Shown here piece after piece: positions 26,287 to 34,081 of a DNA stretch of 64,000 bases (positions are counted from its first letter, which is position 1; every line of letters starts with the position of its first letter). The position numbers and the translations under genes are program-made. Below the pieces are notes generated by a model that saw nothing but the letters and a program-made list of their open reading frames with translations, did no database searches and was not told where the DNA came from. The stretch comes from Pedobacter fastidiosus (lineage in GTDB: Bacteria > Bacteroidota > Bacteroidia > Sphingobacteriales > Sphingobacteriaceae), in contig NZ_JACRYL010000008.1 of the NCBI RefSeq assembly GCF_014306625.1, forward strand, positions 194,208 through 258,207, read 5' to 3'.

Positions 26287-27117
26287 TTAAGATGGAAAGA
26301 TGAGCAGCGGAACGGGCTTGTACAGCGCACATTTATCTTTAAAATATTGTTTGGTTAGGGTATTGAAATGAAAATGCTGGTTTACCAGAACCAATAGATC
26401 AGCCTGCATACCGCTTACCAAGATTTCGAGGGTATTCTGTTTATCGTTCTTATCTAGCATATTGAGGAACAGCTTTTTGTAACCTACATTAAGGCTTACT
26501 TCTTGGTTAAAAATGTTCTCCGCCTCTTGCTCCTCTATTTCAGGCAGCCCACTTGCTGAAGTGTGTGCAATAACAAGATTTGCCTTCCAGCATCCTGCAA
26601 GATCCGCAAGAAACCGCACGGTCTCGATTCCGCAGAAACGCAGATCGGTTAAATAAACCAGTCGCCTGAATTCATTTTCCTGCCATGAGGATGGAACAAG
26701 CAATAAGGGAACCTGAAGTTTGTTTAACAGGGTGTTAATGGCTAGGTTTACATTGAGGAGTGCCTGTGGCAGAAACTCATCCATTCCTTTAACAACCATA
26801 TAAATATCATTTCTCGAGGCCAACAGAAATAGATCTTCCCTATCATTATCAAGCCCAACCTCTTGGATTAGTGGGCTGAAACCGGGATGCAGTTTTTTGC
26901 GCCAGAGCAATTTTTTCATCAAAGGGGTATGAATCAGTTCTGCGATGGTTTCATCATGAGAACACCCCGCCCACTCGTAATTCTGCGAATCAAGTTTCGG
27001 CTCCGTACTGCTGGCGAGTATGATATTAGCACCTATTCTCTGAGCGAGTACAAGCGCAAAATCGGCCGCATGTTCTGCTTCCTGTGTATGATCGTTGATG
27101 ATGAGTATTGTTTTCAT
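26287..27117 (-). CDS. Universal stress protein, tandem-domain, degenerate ATP site
   Basis: 276 residues with two USP folds. First strand is T-I-L-I-I-N-D-H-T, then A-A-D-F-A-L-V-L-A-Q-R-I-G-A-N-I-I-L-A. The usual G-x-x-G-(9)-G-S/T loop is not kept: the site reads V-V-K-G-M-D-E-F-L-P-Q-A-L-L-N. The second half is also divergent. It probably senses or binds partners rather than ATP. One of four USPs in the window and the farthest from consensus. An FNR-type box at 27179-27192 lies 62 bp upstream, with TATTTATG as -7 candidate on the minus strand at 27147-27154 (box at about -42). Confidence 0.85.
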   Translation of the reverse strand: MKTILIINDHTQEAEHAADFALVLAQRIGANIILASSTEPKLDSQNYEWAGCSHDETIAELIHTPLMKKLLWRKKLHPGFSPLIQEVGLDNDREDLFLLASRNDIYMVVKGMDEFLPQALLNVNLAINTLLNKLQVPLLLVPSSWQENEFRRLVYLTDLRFCGIETVRFLADLAGCWKANLVIAHTSASGLPEIEEQEAENIFNQEVSLNVGYKKLFLNMLDKNDKQNTLEILVSGMQADLLVLVNQHFHFNTLTKQYFKDKCALYKPVPLLIFPS

Positions 27118-27178
27118 TTGGATTATTGTTTAAGCATGCTGCTGACCATAAATATCGGCATAGCGCTAAGGAAACCAA

Positions 27179-27192
27179 ATGATGGCAATCAT
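27179..27192. promoter_or_regulatory. FNR-type box upstream of USP 26287 (ATGAT-GGCA-ATCAT)
   Basis: Perfect 5+4+5 palindrome, centre 68.5 bp from the USP start codon. A -7 candidate TATTTATG (minus, 27147-27154) places it at about -42. The 27118-27291 gap holds nothing else that I can name. Confidence 0.65.
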
Positions 27193-27291
27193 CTTGTAGA
27201 TTGTTTATCATCACCAATTAAAATCGAATCTGGAGCGTATATATTGATTACCCACATGTAGATAGAGGCTTCCAACCCACAACTTCAAGTA

Positions 27292-27489
27292 TTATTTTTT
27301 TGATATCCCCAATATCCTTTTCGCATAAAGCATTAAGGCCATATATGGCCAAAGGGTTAATTGCTTGGAAAGTTCAATCAGAAGATAACGGCTAGAAATC
27401 CAGTTTAAAACCGCAAGTCTTGAGCGGAGATAGATTCTTGCAAGGTCAATAGAATGATCTTCTGGATTATCCTTTTCAGATGGTTGCAT
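27292..27489 (-). CDS. Small hydrophobic-helix protein coupled to a BON gene
   Basis: 65 residues. Charged N-terminus (Q-P-S-E-K-D-N-P-E-D) followed by an amphipathic to hydrophobic stretch (L-A-V-L-N-W-I-S-S-R-Y-L-L-I-E-L, L-W-P-Y-M-A-L-M-L-Y-A-K-R). Its ATG at 27489 lies inside the last codons of the upstream BON gene (stop at 27476), an overlap of 14 bp, suggesting coupled translation. No family recognised; probably a small membrane-associated protein of the SHOCT-BON unit. Real but unproven. Confidence 0.45.
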   Translation of the reverse strand: MQPSEKDNPEDHSIDLARIYLRSRLAVLNWISSRYLLIELSKQLTLWPYMALMLYAKRILGISKK

Positions 27490-28138
27490 GATCGATTAAC
27501 AGTTCATTATGTACATTCCAAACCCCCGGCGCATTCCAAGCAATACGTTCAGCCTCATCTTTTTGATAAATTGATTTTACCTTACCGCTTAGGGTAACCC
27601 TGTTGCCAAACACATTAACTAGAATATGATGATCATCAATTGCCCAGTTCCTAACCAGCGCATTTTCGATGGCCACCTTTTCAACATCATCAGCCGTTTC
27701 TGATTTTACCTGTATATTATTGGTTAGATTCCTAATTCCAGAAAGCGCCTCTACTGATTTTTGAACAGCCTCTTTCTGTGTATACCATTTTAACTCACCC
27801 TCAATTGTTACCCAGCTGTTCTCAACCTTGATAAAAATTTTATCCTGAGGAATTTCGGGATTAAGTCTTATGGATTTGAGGATTTCTGCAGCGAGTTCAA
27901 GGTCGGTCTTTTTGCCATCGGCACCAAAAACCACCTCTATTTTTTCTACAACTGCACGCACACCGATAACGGTTCTGGCAGCATGTTCCGCCTCCATTTT
28001 CTTCGCAAAACTATCTACTGTGCCGGTAAGGGTAATAATTCCCTCTTGAGCAGTTACGCCAATCTCCGCTGCATGCAATAAGGGCTCCCACTTTATTGCC
28101 TCAAGTACATCGAGCTGTAATTTTTCGTTGTGTCTCAT
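27476..28138 (-). CDS. Triple BON-domain protein 1
   Basis: 220 residues from M-R-H-N-E-K-L (28138; the frame opens 16 codons earlier). Three BON repeats: E-I-G-V-T-A-Q-E-G-I-I-T-L-T-G-T-V, K-V-E-N-S-W-V-T-I-E-G-E-L and V-N-V-F-G-N-R-V-T-L-S-G-K-V, each followed by an Ala/Glu-rich helix with a (P)-G-V-x-x-V or S-G-I end. BON domains bind membranes, as in OsmY, or lipid/pore contacts. Unlike OsmY there is no signal peptide, so it is predicted cytoplasmic. Three paralogues are at 51995, 53634 and 56590. Downstream of a SHOCT gene, under the FNR-type box at 28774. Confidence 0.9.
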   Translation of the reverse strand: MRHNEKLQLDVLEAIKWEPLLHAAEIGVTAQEGIITLTGTVDSFAKKMEAEHAARTVIGVRAVVEKIEVVFGADGKKTDLELAAEILKSIRLNPEIPQDKIFIKVENSWVTIEGELKWYTQKEAVQKSVEALSGIRNLTNNIQVKSETADDVEKVAIENALVRNWAIDDHHILVNVFGNRVTLSGKVKSIYQKDEAERIAWNAPGVWNVHNELLIDHATI

Positions 28139-28182
28139 TTTTATGATTTTTAAGATGTGTGGACTAAACGTAATGGACCTCA

Positions 28183-28410
28183 TCATGACTGTTCCATTTT
28201 ATCACGATCCAATATTTTTTTGTTCCGCTCGTATTCCTTAAGATCAATTGCACCTTTGGCGAAACGTTCCTGAAGAATATGCATTGCAGAGCGCTTTCTG
28301 TTGCGTTGCCCGGGAATATCGTATGGAACAAGAAATATCCATACCAGTAATGCAGACCATAAGATCCACCAGAGAAAATCCATTCCGAAAAAAAGATTTG
28401 TAAAGAACAT
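28183..28410 (-). CDS. SHOCT-domain small membrane protein 1
   Basis: 75 residues: a hydrophobic helix (M-D-F-L-W-W-I-L-W-S-A-L-L-V-W-I-F-L-V) then P-Y-D-I-P-G-Q-R-N-R-K-R and a C-terminal SHOCT motif, I-L-Q-E-R-F-A-K-G-A-I-D-L-K-E-Y-E. SHOCT is a short oligomerisation-type domain found at membrane proteins. It is similar along its length to the gene at 54902 (Y-Q-I-P-G-Q-R-H-R-K, R-R-F-A-S-G-E-I). It lies between the ALDH-like fragment (47 bp upstream) and BON protein 1 (45 bp downstream). Confidence 0.8.
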   Translation of the reverse strand: MFFTNLFFGMDFLWWILWSALLVWIFLVPYDIPGQRNRKRSAMHILQERFAKGAIDLKEYERNKKILDRDKMEQS

Positions 28411-28456
28411 TTTGGGTTTATTTAAGGGTGATTAGTTTTTTATATTTTGCAGGACA

Positions 28457-28705
28457 TTAGCCTACCTCACTATTATCTAGAAGTAAGCCCATTTCGCTTA
28501 CCACCCACTCAGAGAGACTATCGCCGTGGTTTCTGCTTAAGGCGGCAACTTTTTTGAAAATGGTTGCCCTTTCCAAAAAATCCTTATTTTTCCAGATCCG
28601 GAATTTTTCCTCTATTCTTGAAAGTTGCCGCAGGTAATCTGACTCGTGCAGGTTGCCGGCATCTTGAATATGTTGTTCTATTTGAAGGGCAGTATATAAA
28701 TCCAT
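28457..28705 (-). CDS. Short protein resembling the N-terminal part of an aldehyde dehydrogenase
   Basis: 82 residues from M-D-L-Y-T-A-L (28705). The second half, F-L-E-R-A-T-I-F-K-K-V-A-A-L-S-R-N then V-S-E-M-G-L-L-L, parallels F-S-E-R-A-A-L-L-H-K-V-A-G-L-M-R-K ... L-E-M-G-K-L-I of the aldehyde dehydrogenase at 50552. The rest of the enzyme, including the catalytic Cys, is missing. It may be a relic or a re-used helical piece. The FNR-type box 28774-28791 falls inside any start beyond 28705, so the shorter start is preferred and the gene is in the box-SHOCT-BON unit. Confidence 0.5.
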   Translation of the reverse strand: MDLYTALQIEQHIQDAGNLHESDYLRQLSRIEEKFRIWKNKDFLERATIFKKVAALSRNHGDSLSEWVVSEMGLLLDNSEVG

Positions 28706-28773
28706 TTTCTGATTTTTATGATATTGTAAATATCGCCTTAAACATCTGCCTGGGTAATGATGCCGGTCATCAC

Positions 28774-28791
28774 TGATGAAGACACTCATCA
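28774..28791. promoter_or_regulatory. FNR/CRP-type box upstream of the ALDH-fragment-SHOCT-BON unit (TGATGA-N6-TCATCA)
   Basis: Six-bp arms with a 6-bp spacer AGACAC; the core TGA-N6-TCA matches the other boxes though the inner T/A pair is absent. Centre 77.5 bp from the start at 28705. No clear -7 element was found. Confidence 0.5.
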
Positions 28792-28832
28792 CATTAAACC
28801 AACTACCTGCGCTTAAGGCTTTTAAATCTACT

Positions 28833-29708
28833 TTATGCGATGTGCTCAGCTACCGAATTGGCCTTGAAGATCAGCATTGGGAAATTCAGATCTTTTGCCA
28901 GTTTTTCTGTCAGACTTCCTTTTAAAAGACTAGCCAGAAAACTTTTCTCACGATGAACCATAACCAGGAGATCCGTTGGTGCGTGAGACATCAACTTGTC
29001 AAGACCCTCTATTGCCTTATCCGCATTGATCCTGATGAAATGGATGCCGGGATAGCCGAGATCGCTACTAAAATCAAGAACCATTGCTTTTGTTTTTGCT
29101 GAGATATCCCTTGCTACGGTTTTAGGGGTCGAGATGTGGGCGATAAAAATTTCCGCCCTAAATGCGCTTGCCAATGGGATCAGCTGTTTTAAAAAAACAA
29201 TGTCCCCATGAGGATCGCTGAGATCAGAAGCAAAATAAATATTTTTGAACGGAGCAATCTTCACTTTTGAGGGGACGAGTAAAAGTGGTACCCCTAAAGA
29301 TTCAATCATGTTGCGTGTATGGTTTCCAAGCAAAAAGCTTCCAAACCCACCTCCATGTGTTCCCATAACCACAAAGTCTATTAACTCATCGGCAATCAGT
29401 CCACCTACTACATCCTGAAGATAGCCGGACTGGTTCATGATACCGATCTGCGGTTTTTTATCATGTGTGGGATTTGCTTTTGTGAGGTGCTCCCTTAATT
29501 TTTCAAGCTCGCTCGTACTGGCTTCTTCCAAAACATTAGACTCTTCCATTGGCCATACCACAAGTCCGGCTTGGGGCATCTCGGCAGGCACAATTACGGC
29601 GTTGCAGAGAATAATATCTGCGTTAATTTTTTTGGCAAGCGAATAGGCATATTCTGCAGCATGTTTAGCGTGCGAGGAGAAATCGGTAAGTACCAATAAA
29701 TTTTTCAT
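28833..29708 (-). CDS. Universal stress protein (tandem USP domains)
   Basis: 291 residues. Domain 1 starts L-L-V-L-T-D-F-S-S-H-A-K-H-A and ends with an ATP-type loop V-M-G-T-H-G-G-G-F-G-S-F-L-L-G-N-H-T. Domain 2 starts I-Y-F-A-S-D-L-S-D and lacks a clear loop. USPs of this two-domain type bind ATP/AMP and act in growth arrest and low-oxygen survival. Between this gene and the P-type ATPase (ends 29836) is a 127-bp gap holding two palindromes: an FNR/CRP-type site (29785) and a 20-bp inverted repeat (29762). Confidence 0.94.
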   Translation of the reverse strand: MKNLLVLTDFSSHAKHAAEYAYSLAKKINADIILCNAVIVPAEMPQAGLVVWPMEESNVLEEASTSELEKLREHLTKANPTHDKKPQIGIMNQSGYLQDVVGGLIADELIDFVVMGTHGGGFGSFLLGNHTRNMIESLGVPLLLVPSKVKIAPFKNIYFASDLSDPHGDIVFLKQLIPLASAFRAEIFIAHISTPKTVARDISAKTKAMVLDFSSDLGYPGIHFIRINADKAIEGLDKLMSHAPTDLLVMVHREKSFLASLLKGSLTEKLAKDLNFPMLIFKANSVAEHIA

Positions 29709-29761
29709 TTTTTCTATGTTAAGTGCGGCAAATCAATAGTATTTTTCCACCCTATAAAATT

Positions 29762-29781
29762 GGACAATATAAATATTGTCC
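29762..29781. promoter_or_regulatory. Perfect inverted repeat GGACAATATAAATATTGTCC upstream of a USP gene
   Basis: 9-bp arms with a 2-bp centre, 54 bp upstream of the USP start. There is no T-run, so not a terminator; it resembles an operator for a dimeric repressor. It sits between the FNR/CRP-type site and the gene, where it could block transcription. Confidence 0.5.
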
Positions 29782-29784
29782 GCC

Positions 29785-29798
29785 GTGATAGTGGTCAC
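29785..29798. promoter_or_regulatory. FNR/CRP-type box upstream of USP 28833 (GTGAT-AGTG-GTCAC)
   Basis: Symmetric GTGA-N6-TCAC core, closer to a CRP site than the other boxes (TGAT-N4-ATCA). Centre 83.5 bp from the start codon. It overlaps by two bases ACCTTTGCAAATGT (29797-29810), which differs by one base from a palindrome before copA. Confidence 0.5.
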
Positions 29799-29835
29799 CT
29801 TTGCAAATGTTTATCATCAGTAAAACCCTTTTTAA

Positions 29836-32556
29836 TTAAGCCGGTCGTACCAAAGTTTTTTTGGAACGACCAGGTATAGATCTTTTTTCAAATACCAGCT
29901 TATAAAGCTGCACCAATACTAAAGGAAGCATGCTGGAAAGGCCTGCGAGAACCCATGCCTGAAATGGGATTATATCAAGATTTAGTGCATCACGGCTCTG
30001 TTGAAACAGGTAGACGACTACGATTAGAAAAAAGCAGAGCAGAAGGGCAATCCATACAAATTTGTTTTTGGTTACCTCATTGCCCAGCATTCCCGAATGC
30101 AGAGATGACATGTTAAAAACATGAAAAAGCTGTGAGGATGCCAGGGTCAGAAAAGCTACATTATTAATTACCCTTACATCGCTACCCACATAAATCCTGC
30201 AAAGGAAAATAGACAGCAATACAGAACAGGTCATCATCAGAGCATAGATCAATATGACCATCCAGTTGCGGCTAGAGACAATATCCATTCTGGGGTCTCT
30301 AGGTGGCCTTTGCATAATGGTAGAATCCCCTTTGCCCAACCCGAGTGCAAGGGCAGGAAATACGTCAGTAACCATGTTGAGAAATAAAATCTGTAATGGA
30401 AATAGCATAGATCCCTGAGCAAAAAAACCAAGTAGGGTAACAATAAAAATTTCGCTGAGGTTGCAGGATACCAGATAGATTACAAAGCGCTGAATATTCT
30501 GAAAGATTTCCCTTCCATGGGCTACGGCCTGAGAAATAGAAGTAAAAGAATCATCTTTAAGTACAATACTCGCGGTTTCCTTAGCCACCTGTGTTCCCCT
30601 AAGTCCCATTGCGATGCCTACATCTGCTTTTTTAAGGGCGGGTGCATCATTTACACCATCTCCGGTCATCGCCACTATATAGCCTGCCTTTTGATAGACA
30701 TCAACAATTTCCAGTTTCTGCTTGGGTGTTGTCCTTGCAAATACAGTGGTGGAAAGAATCCGCTCTTTCCATTCATCTCCAAGAAGTTCCATTTCAGGCA
30801 GTTCGCTCCCCGCGATTACCTTATTATCTTCCAGCGCCGTTATGCCTACCTTTTTGGCAATGTTCAATGCAGTCATCGGATGGTCTCCTGTGATCATGAC
30901 AATCCTGATACCTGCTGAATGGCAGGCGCTGATCGCATCTTTTATGTCGGTTCTGGGAGGATCCAAAAAGCCGACCATCCCAACGTAAATGAGTTCCTGG
31001 AGATAATTATCCCCGGGTCTTTCAGTCGATATCAGGTAAGCAAAAGCAAGCACCCGAAGACCGGATGAGGAAAGGGCTTCTGCCCGCGAAAGGATTTTTT
31101 CTCTTCCACTGCCATCCAAATTCCCTTGAGCACTGCCGAGTTGGATCTTTTTGCACTTTGACAGCAAATCTTCTACAGATCCCTTTGCAGAGACAAAGAA
31201 ATTAGTTTTTCCCTTATGCAGGGTGCCCATGATCTTGGTCTCAGAGCTGAAAGGCATTTCAGATATCCGCTTAAATTCACCGATATTGTTTTCTGCATGA
31301 AATCCTGCAGCACTGGCAAGAATCAACAGTGCGATTTCGATAGGATCACCGGAAGATTTTTTTCCTTTGTCTGCCCCCTCAAGGGATGCATCGTTGCAAA
31401 GACTCCCGATCCGGACAAGCAGTTCAAAATTCTCGTGGCTTTTTTGAAGCCTCGCTCCCTTATATTCAAGTATTCCCTTCTTTATCGCAACATTCAGTTC
31501 TTCCCCAGGAAAAGAGAGTACCTCAACAAAAATTTTGTTTTCGGTCAATGTACCAGTTTTGTCGGTTAGGATAACGTTCACTCCTCCAAGCGTTTCTACA
31601 GCCGATAGTTTTTTCACAATGGCATTCTTTCTGGCCATGAGTAACATTCCATGTGCAAGCGCTACGGTTGCGACGATTGGAAGTCCTTCGGGAAACGCTG
31701 CGACGGCCAATGCTATTGAGGTTTCCAATATCTGCAACCAGGGCTTTTTTTCAATCACACCCGAAACCGCAAAAATGGCTGTCATAATGAGCGTAATCCA
31801 GATCAGTTTTTTGGTTAGTTTGCTGATCTTGATGTCTAGAGGTGTTTTTGTTGGTGCTGAGCGCCCAACCATTTCACTGATCTTTCCAAGCTGTGTATTT
31901 TCGCCAATCCCGGTAATGATTACCCTAGCATTTCCATTTATGACTGCTGTACCTTTGTAAACCATGTTTAGGGCAGCTGAAGGTTCTGTATCAGCGTTTA
32001 ATGTTTCCGATGTTTTAACAACAGGAAAAGACTCCCCGGTAAGGGAAGATTCATCAACCTGAAGACCATTGATGTGCACAATCCGTCCATCGCCCGAAAC
32101 CACATCGCCTGCTTCCAGCAAGACCAGATCTCCCGGCGTAAGTTGCTCAGATGGAATTTCAATTTTTTTTCCGCCCCTTATTATTCTGGAATAGCTAACG
32201 TCCATCTCCTTTAAGGCCCGCATAGAACTTCTGGCCTGCAGTTCCATAAAAAATCCGATCAGACCGTTAACTAGAATAACTATAAATATAGCTTTAGCCT
32301 CTACAGGATTTTTGAAATACAAGGAGGCAAAGCCGGCGAGAAAAAGAAGATAAACTATAGGACTGTTAAACTGCTCAAAAGCCATCAGCCATAGGCTTTT
32401 CTGCTTTTGGCTTTTGTAAATATTAAGTCCGAACTTCTTTGATCTCGTGGCGGCTTCCGCTCCGCTGATACCATTCTTCTGATCTGTCGAAAGGGCATTT
32501 AACAGACTTTCAACCTTTAGTGAATAAGCTGTTTTAAGGGGATACTTAATGTCCAT
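29836..32556 (-). CDS. P2-type cation-transporting ATPase (calcium-like)
   Basis: 906 residues. All P-type marks are present: actuator T-G-E-S, phosphorylation D-K-T-G-T-L-T-E-N, T-G-D-H/D-G-V-N-D-A-P, and ten or so membrane helices. TM4 has F-P-E-G-L-P-I-V (I-P-E-G-L in Ca pumps) and TM6 has N-M-V-T-D-V-F-P-A-L-A-L-G, the P2A arrangement, so Ca or Mn is more likely than Na/K. In the same run as ackA (6 bp apart), it resembles CtpF of the mycobacterial dormancy regulon. The gene probably uses ackA's promoter and its ATP would come from fermentation. Confidence 0.94.
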   Translation of the reverse strand: MDIKYPLKTAYSLKVESLLNALSTDQKNGISGAEAATRSKKFGLNIYKSQKQKSLWLMAFEQFNSPIVYLLFLAGFASLYFKNPVEAKAIFIVILVNGLIGFFMELQARSSMRALKEMDVSYSRIIRGGKKIEIPSEQLTPGDLVLLEAGDVVSGDGRIVHINGLQVDESSLTGESFPVVKTSETLNADTEPSAALNMVYKGTAVINGNARVIITGIGENTQLGKISEMVGRSAPTKTPLDIKISKLTKKLIWITLIMTAIFAVSGVIEKKPWLQILETSIALAVAAFPEGLPIVATVALAHGMLLMARKNAIVKKLSAVETLGGVNVILTDKTGTLTENKIFVEVLSFPGEELNVAIKKGILEYKGARLQKSHENFELLVRIGSLCNDASLEGADKGKKSSGDPIEIALLILASAAGFHAENNIGEFKRISEMPFSSETKIMGTLHKGKTNFFVSAKGSVEDLLSKCKKIQLGSAQGNLDGSGREKILSRAEALSSSGLRVLAFAYLISTERPGDNYLQELIYVGMVGFLDPPRTDIKDAISACHSAGIRIVMITGDHPMTALNIAKKVGITALEDNKVIAGSELPEMELLGDEWKERILSTTVFARTTPKQKLEIVDVYQKAGYIVAMTGDGVNDAPALKKADVGIAMGLRGTQVAKETASIVLKDDSFTSISQAVAHGREIFQNIQRFVIYLVSCNLSEIFIVTLLGFFAQGSMLFPLQILFLNMVTDVFPALALGLGKGDSTIMQRPPRDPRMDIVSSRNWMVILIYALMMTCSVLLSIFLCRIYVGSDVRVINNVAFLTLASSQLFHVFNMSSLHSGMLGNEVTKNKFVWIALLLCFFLIVVVYLFQQSRDALNLDIIPFQAWVLAGLSSMLPLVLVQLYKLVFEKRSIPGRSKKTLVRPA

Positions 32557-32561
32557 AATGT

Positions 32562-33809
32562 CTATACTTTTTCGGTCTTGGCATGCAGAGCAGATGCCAG
32601 TTTGTTTTCATTGTCAGGTAATAAAAAATTTCGTGTATGCATTGCAATCATAGATTCCTCACTGGTTTTCATTACACGGATGCAAACCTTACTGCTTTGG
32701 CTGGAGATGACTTTCTCAGAACGCAGGTTAAGACAGCGGTCTATTTTAAGCCCCATGAAATCCATTTCAGCACAGATCCGTTCCCTGACCTCAGGAGAAT
32801 TTTCCCCAATGCCACCTGTGAAGATGAGCATATCAATGCCTCCGAGCGAAGCCGCAAGCGAAGCAATAAATTTCTTAGCCTGATGACAATAAAGGGTTAA
32901 TGCGGCTTCCGCTTTTTTGTCATCACAAAGGCTATTTAGAATCTCCTCCATATCACCCGTTCCCGAAATAGCCTTGAGTCCTGATTCATGGCTGAGCTCT
33001 ACATCAAGTTCTTCAGGGGTAATATCATTCTGCTTAAGCATAAACAGCACAGCACCTGGATCAAGATCACCACAGCGCGTAGCCATTACCAGCCCTCCTA
33101 TCGGGCTAACGCCCATAGTTGTGTCAAAGCCTTTTCCCAATGAAACGGCAGCCATGCTGGAGCCATTTCCGAGATGGGCGATAACAATTTTTTTCTGATC
33201 GATAAATGCATGTTGCTTATCGAGTTTTTGCATGATATATTCATAAGACAGTCCGTGAAATCCATATCTCATCAAACCCTGTTCAGCATACTTAGCAGGC
33301 AGCGGGTAATATTTATTACAATCGGGCATATCCCGGTGAAAGTTGGTATCAAAGCACGCCACATGCAGTAGGTAGGAAAATTCCAGCATGAATGCATTAA
33401 TAAGACTGAGTTCGTCAGGCAGGTGATTGGGGGCTAAAAAGATGAGTTCTTTTAAATCCTCCAGTAATTTTTCTGTAATGATTTCAGGTCTTCTGTGCAC
33501 TGCTCCTCCCTGTACCAAACGGTAACCAATGGCAGAGATCAGGCAGTGCTTTTTATTTTCCCTGAGCCACCGGATTATTGCTACGGAAGCATCCTCAATA
33601 TTTCGGTAATGTTCTTTTTTTAAGGCGATAGAATCCCCGTAGCTATCGGTTAAATCCATAGTCCCGATCGGCTTACCTATCCCCTTTATCACTCCCGACC
33701 ATTGCCTGTGCCCAGTCGTCTGGTGATAAACCGCAAATTTCAGGCTTGATGAGCCCGAATTGAGCACCAATATAAAATGCTCCCCGGATAATTGTAAGGT
33801 CTTGTCCAT
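32562..33809 (-). CDS. ackA: Acetate kinase
   Basis: 415 residues from M-D-K-T-L-Q-L (33809; the frame is open 8 codons earlier). Typical blocks are V-L-N-S-G-S-S-S-L-K-F at the start, V-A-C-F-D-T-N-F-H-R (the signature), R-Y-G-F-H-G-L-S-Y-E-Y, H-L-G-N-G-S-S and G-G-I-G-E-N-S. It converts acetyl phosphate to acetate with ATP production. No phosphotransacetylase gene adjoins; phosphoketolase at 58234 would supply acetyl phosphate. A perfect -7 element TACCTTTG (minus, 33866-33873) and an FNR-type box at 33918-33931 (about -62.5) precede it. Six bp before the ATPase gene. Confidence 0.96.
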   Translation of the reverse strand: MDKTLQLSGEHFILVLNSGSSSLKFAVYHQTTGHRQWSGVIKGIGKPIGTMDLTDSYGDSIALKKEHYRNIEDASVAIIRWLRENKKHCLISAIGYRLVQGGAVHRRPEIITEKLLEDLKELIFLAPNHLPDELSLINAFMLEFSYLLHVACFDTNFHRDMPDCNKYYPLPAKYAEQGLMRYGFHGLSYEYIMQKLDKQHAFIDQKKIVIAHLGNGSSMAAVSLGKGFDTTMGVSPIGGLVMATRCGDLDPGAVLFMLKQNDITPEELDVELSHESGLKAISGTGDMEEILNSLCDDKKAEAALTLYCHQAKKFIASLAASLGGIDMLIFTGGIGENSPEVRERICAEMDFMGLKIDRCLNLRSEKVISSQSSKVCIRVMKTSEESMIAMHTRNFLLPDNENKLASALHAKTEKV

Positions 33810-33917
33810 AGTTCTCCCTTTTAACGTTAGCAAACCTGAATTGATCCATTAACATCCCACTAGAACAAAGGTACCTCCGGCAGGAGTCGCCCAAAATGAC
33901 CTCGCCCCAAGCGAATA

Positions 33918-33931
33918 ATGATAGCCATCAC
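33918..33931. promoter_or_regulatory. FNR-type box shared by ackA and the FixL-like kinase (ATGAT-AGCC-ATCAC)
   Basis: Core TGAT-N4-ATCA in the 272-bp divergent gap. Toward ackA it lies at about -62.5 relative to TACCTTTG (minus, 33866-33873). Toward the kinase it is at about -39.5 relative to TACCTTGT (33953-33960), so the system would activate its own genes. Confidence 0.65.
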
Positions 33932-34004
33932 AGATAAGCGGATAATTGTACCTACCTTGTACAGATAAGTAAAGGCTGGTAATGGTGAGCTACTGAATAG
34001 GCTG

Positions 34005-34017
34005 TTCGATAATCGAA
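34005..34017. promoter_or_regulatory. Palindrome TTCGAT-A-ATCGAA upstream of the kinase
   Basis: Perfect 6+1+6 inverted repeat 65 bp before the kinase start, downstream of its predicted start of transcription (about 33964). It may be an operator or a leader hairpin. Confidence 0.35.
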
Positions 34018-34081
34018 ACAAATCAACCCAGCCGATTGTCTATCTTAAGCAGCTAATTATTTAGCTGTTAATCAATAATTT

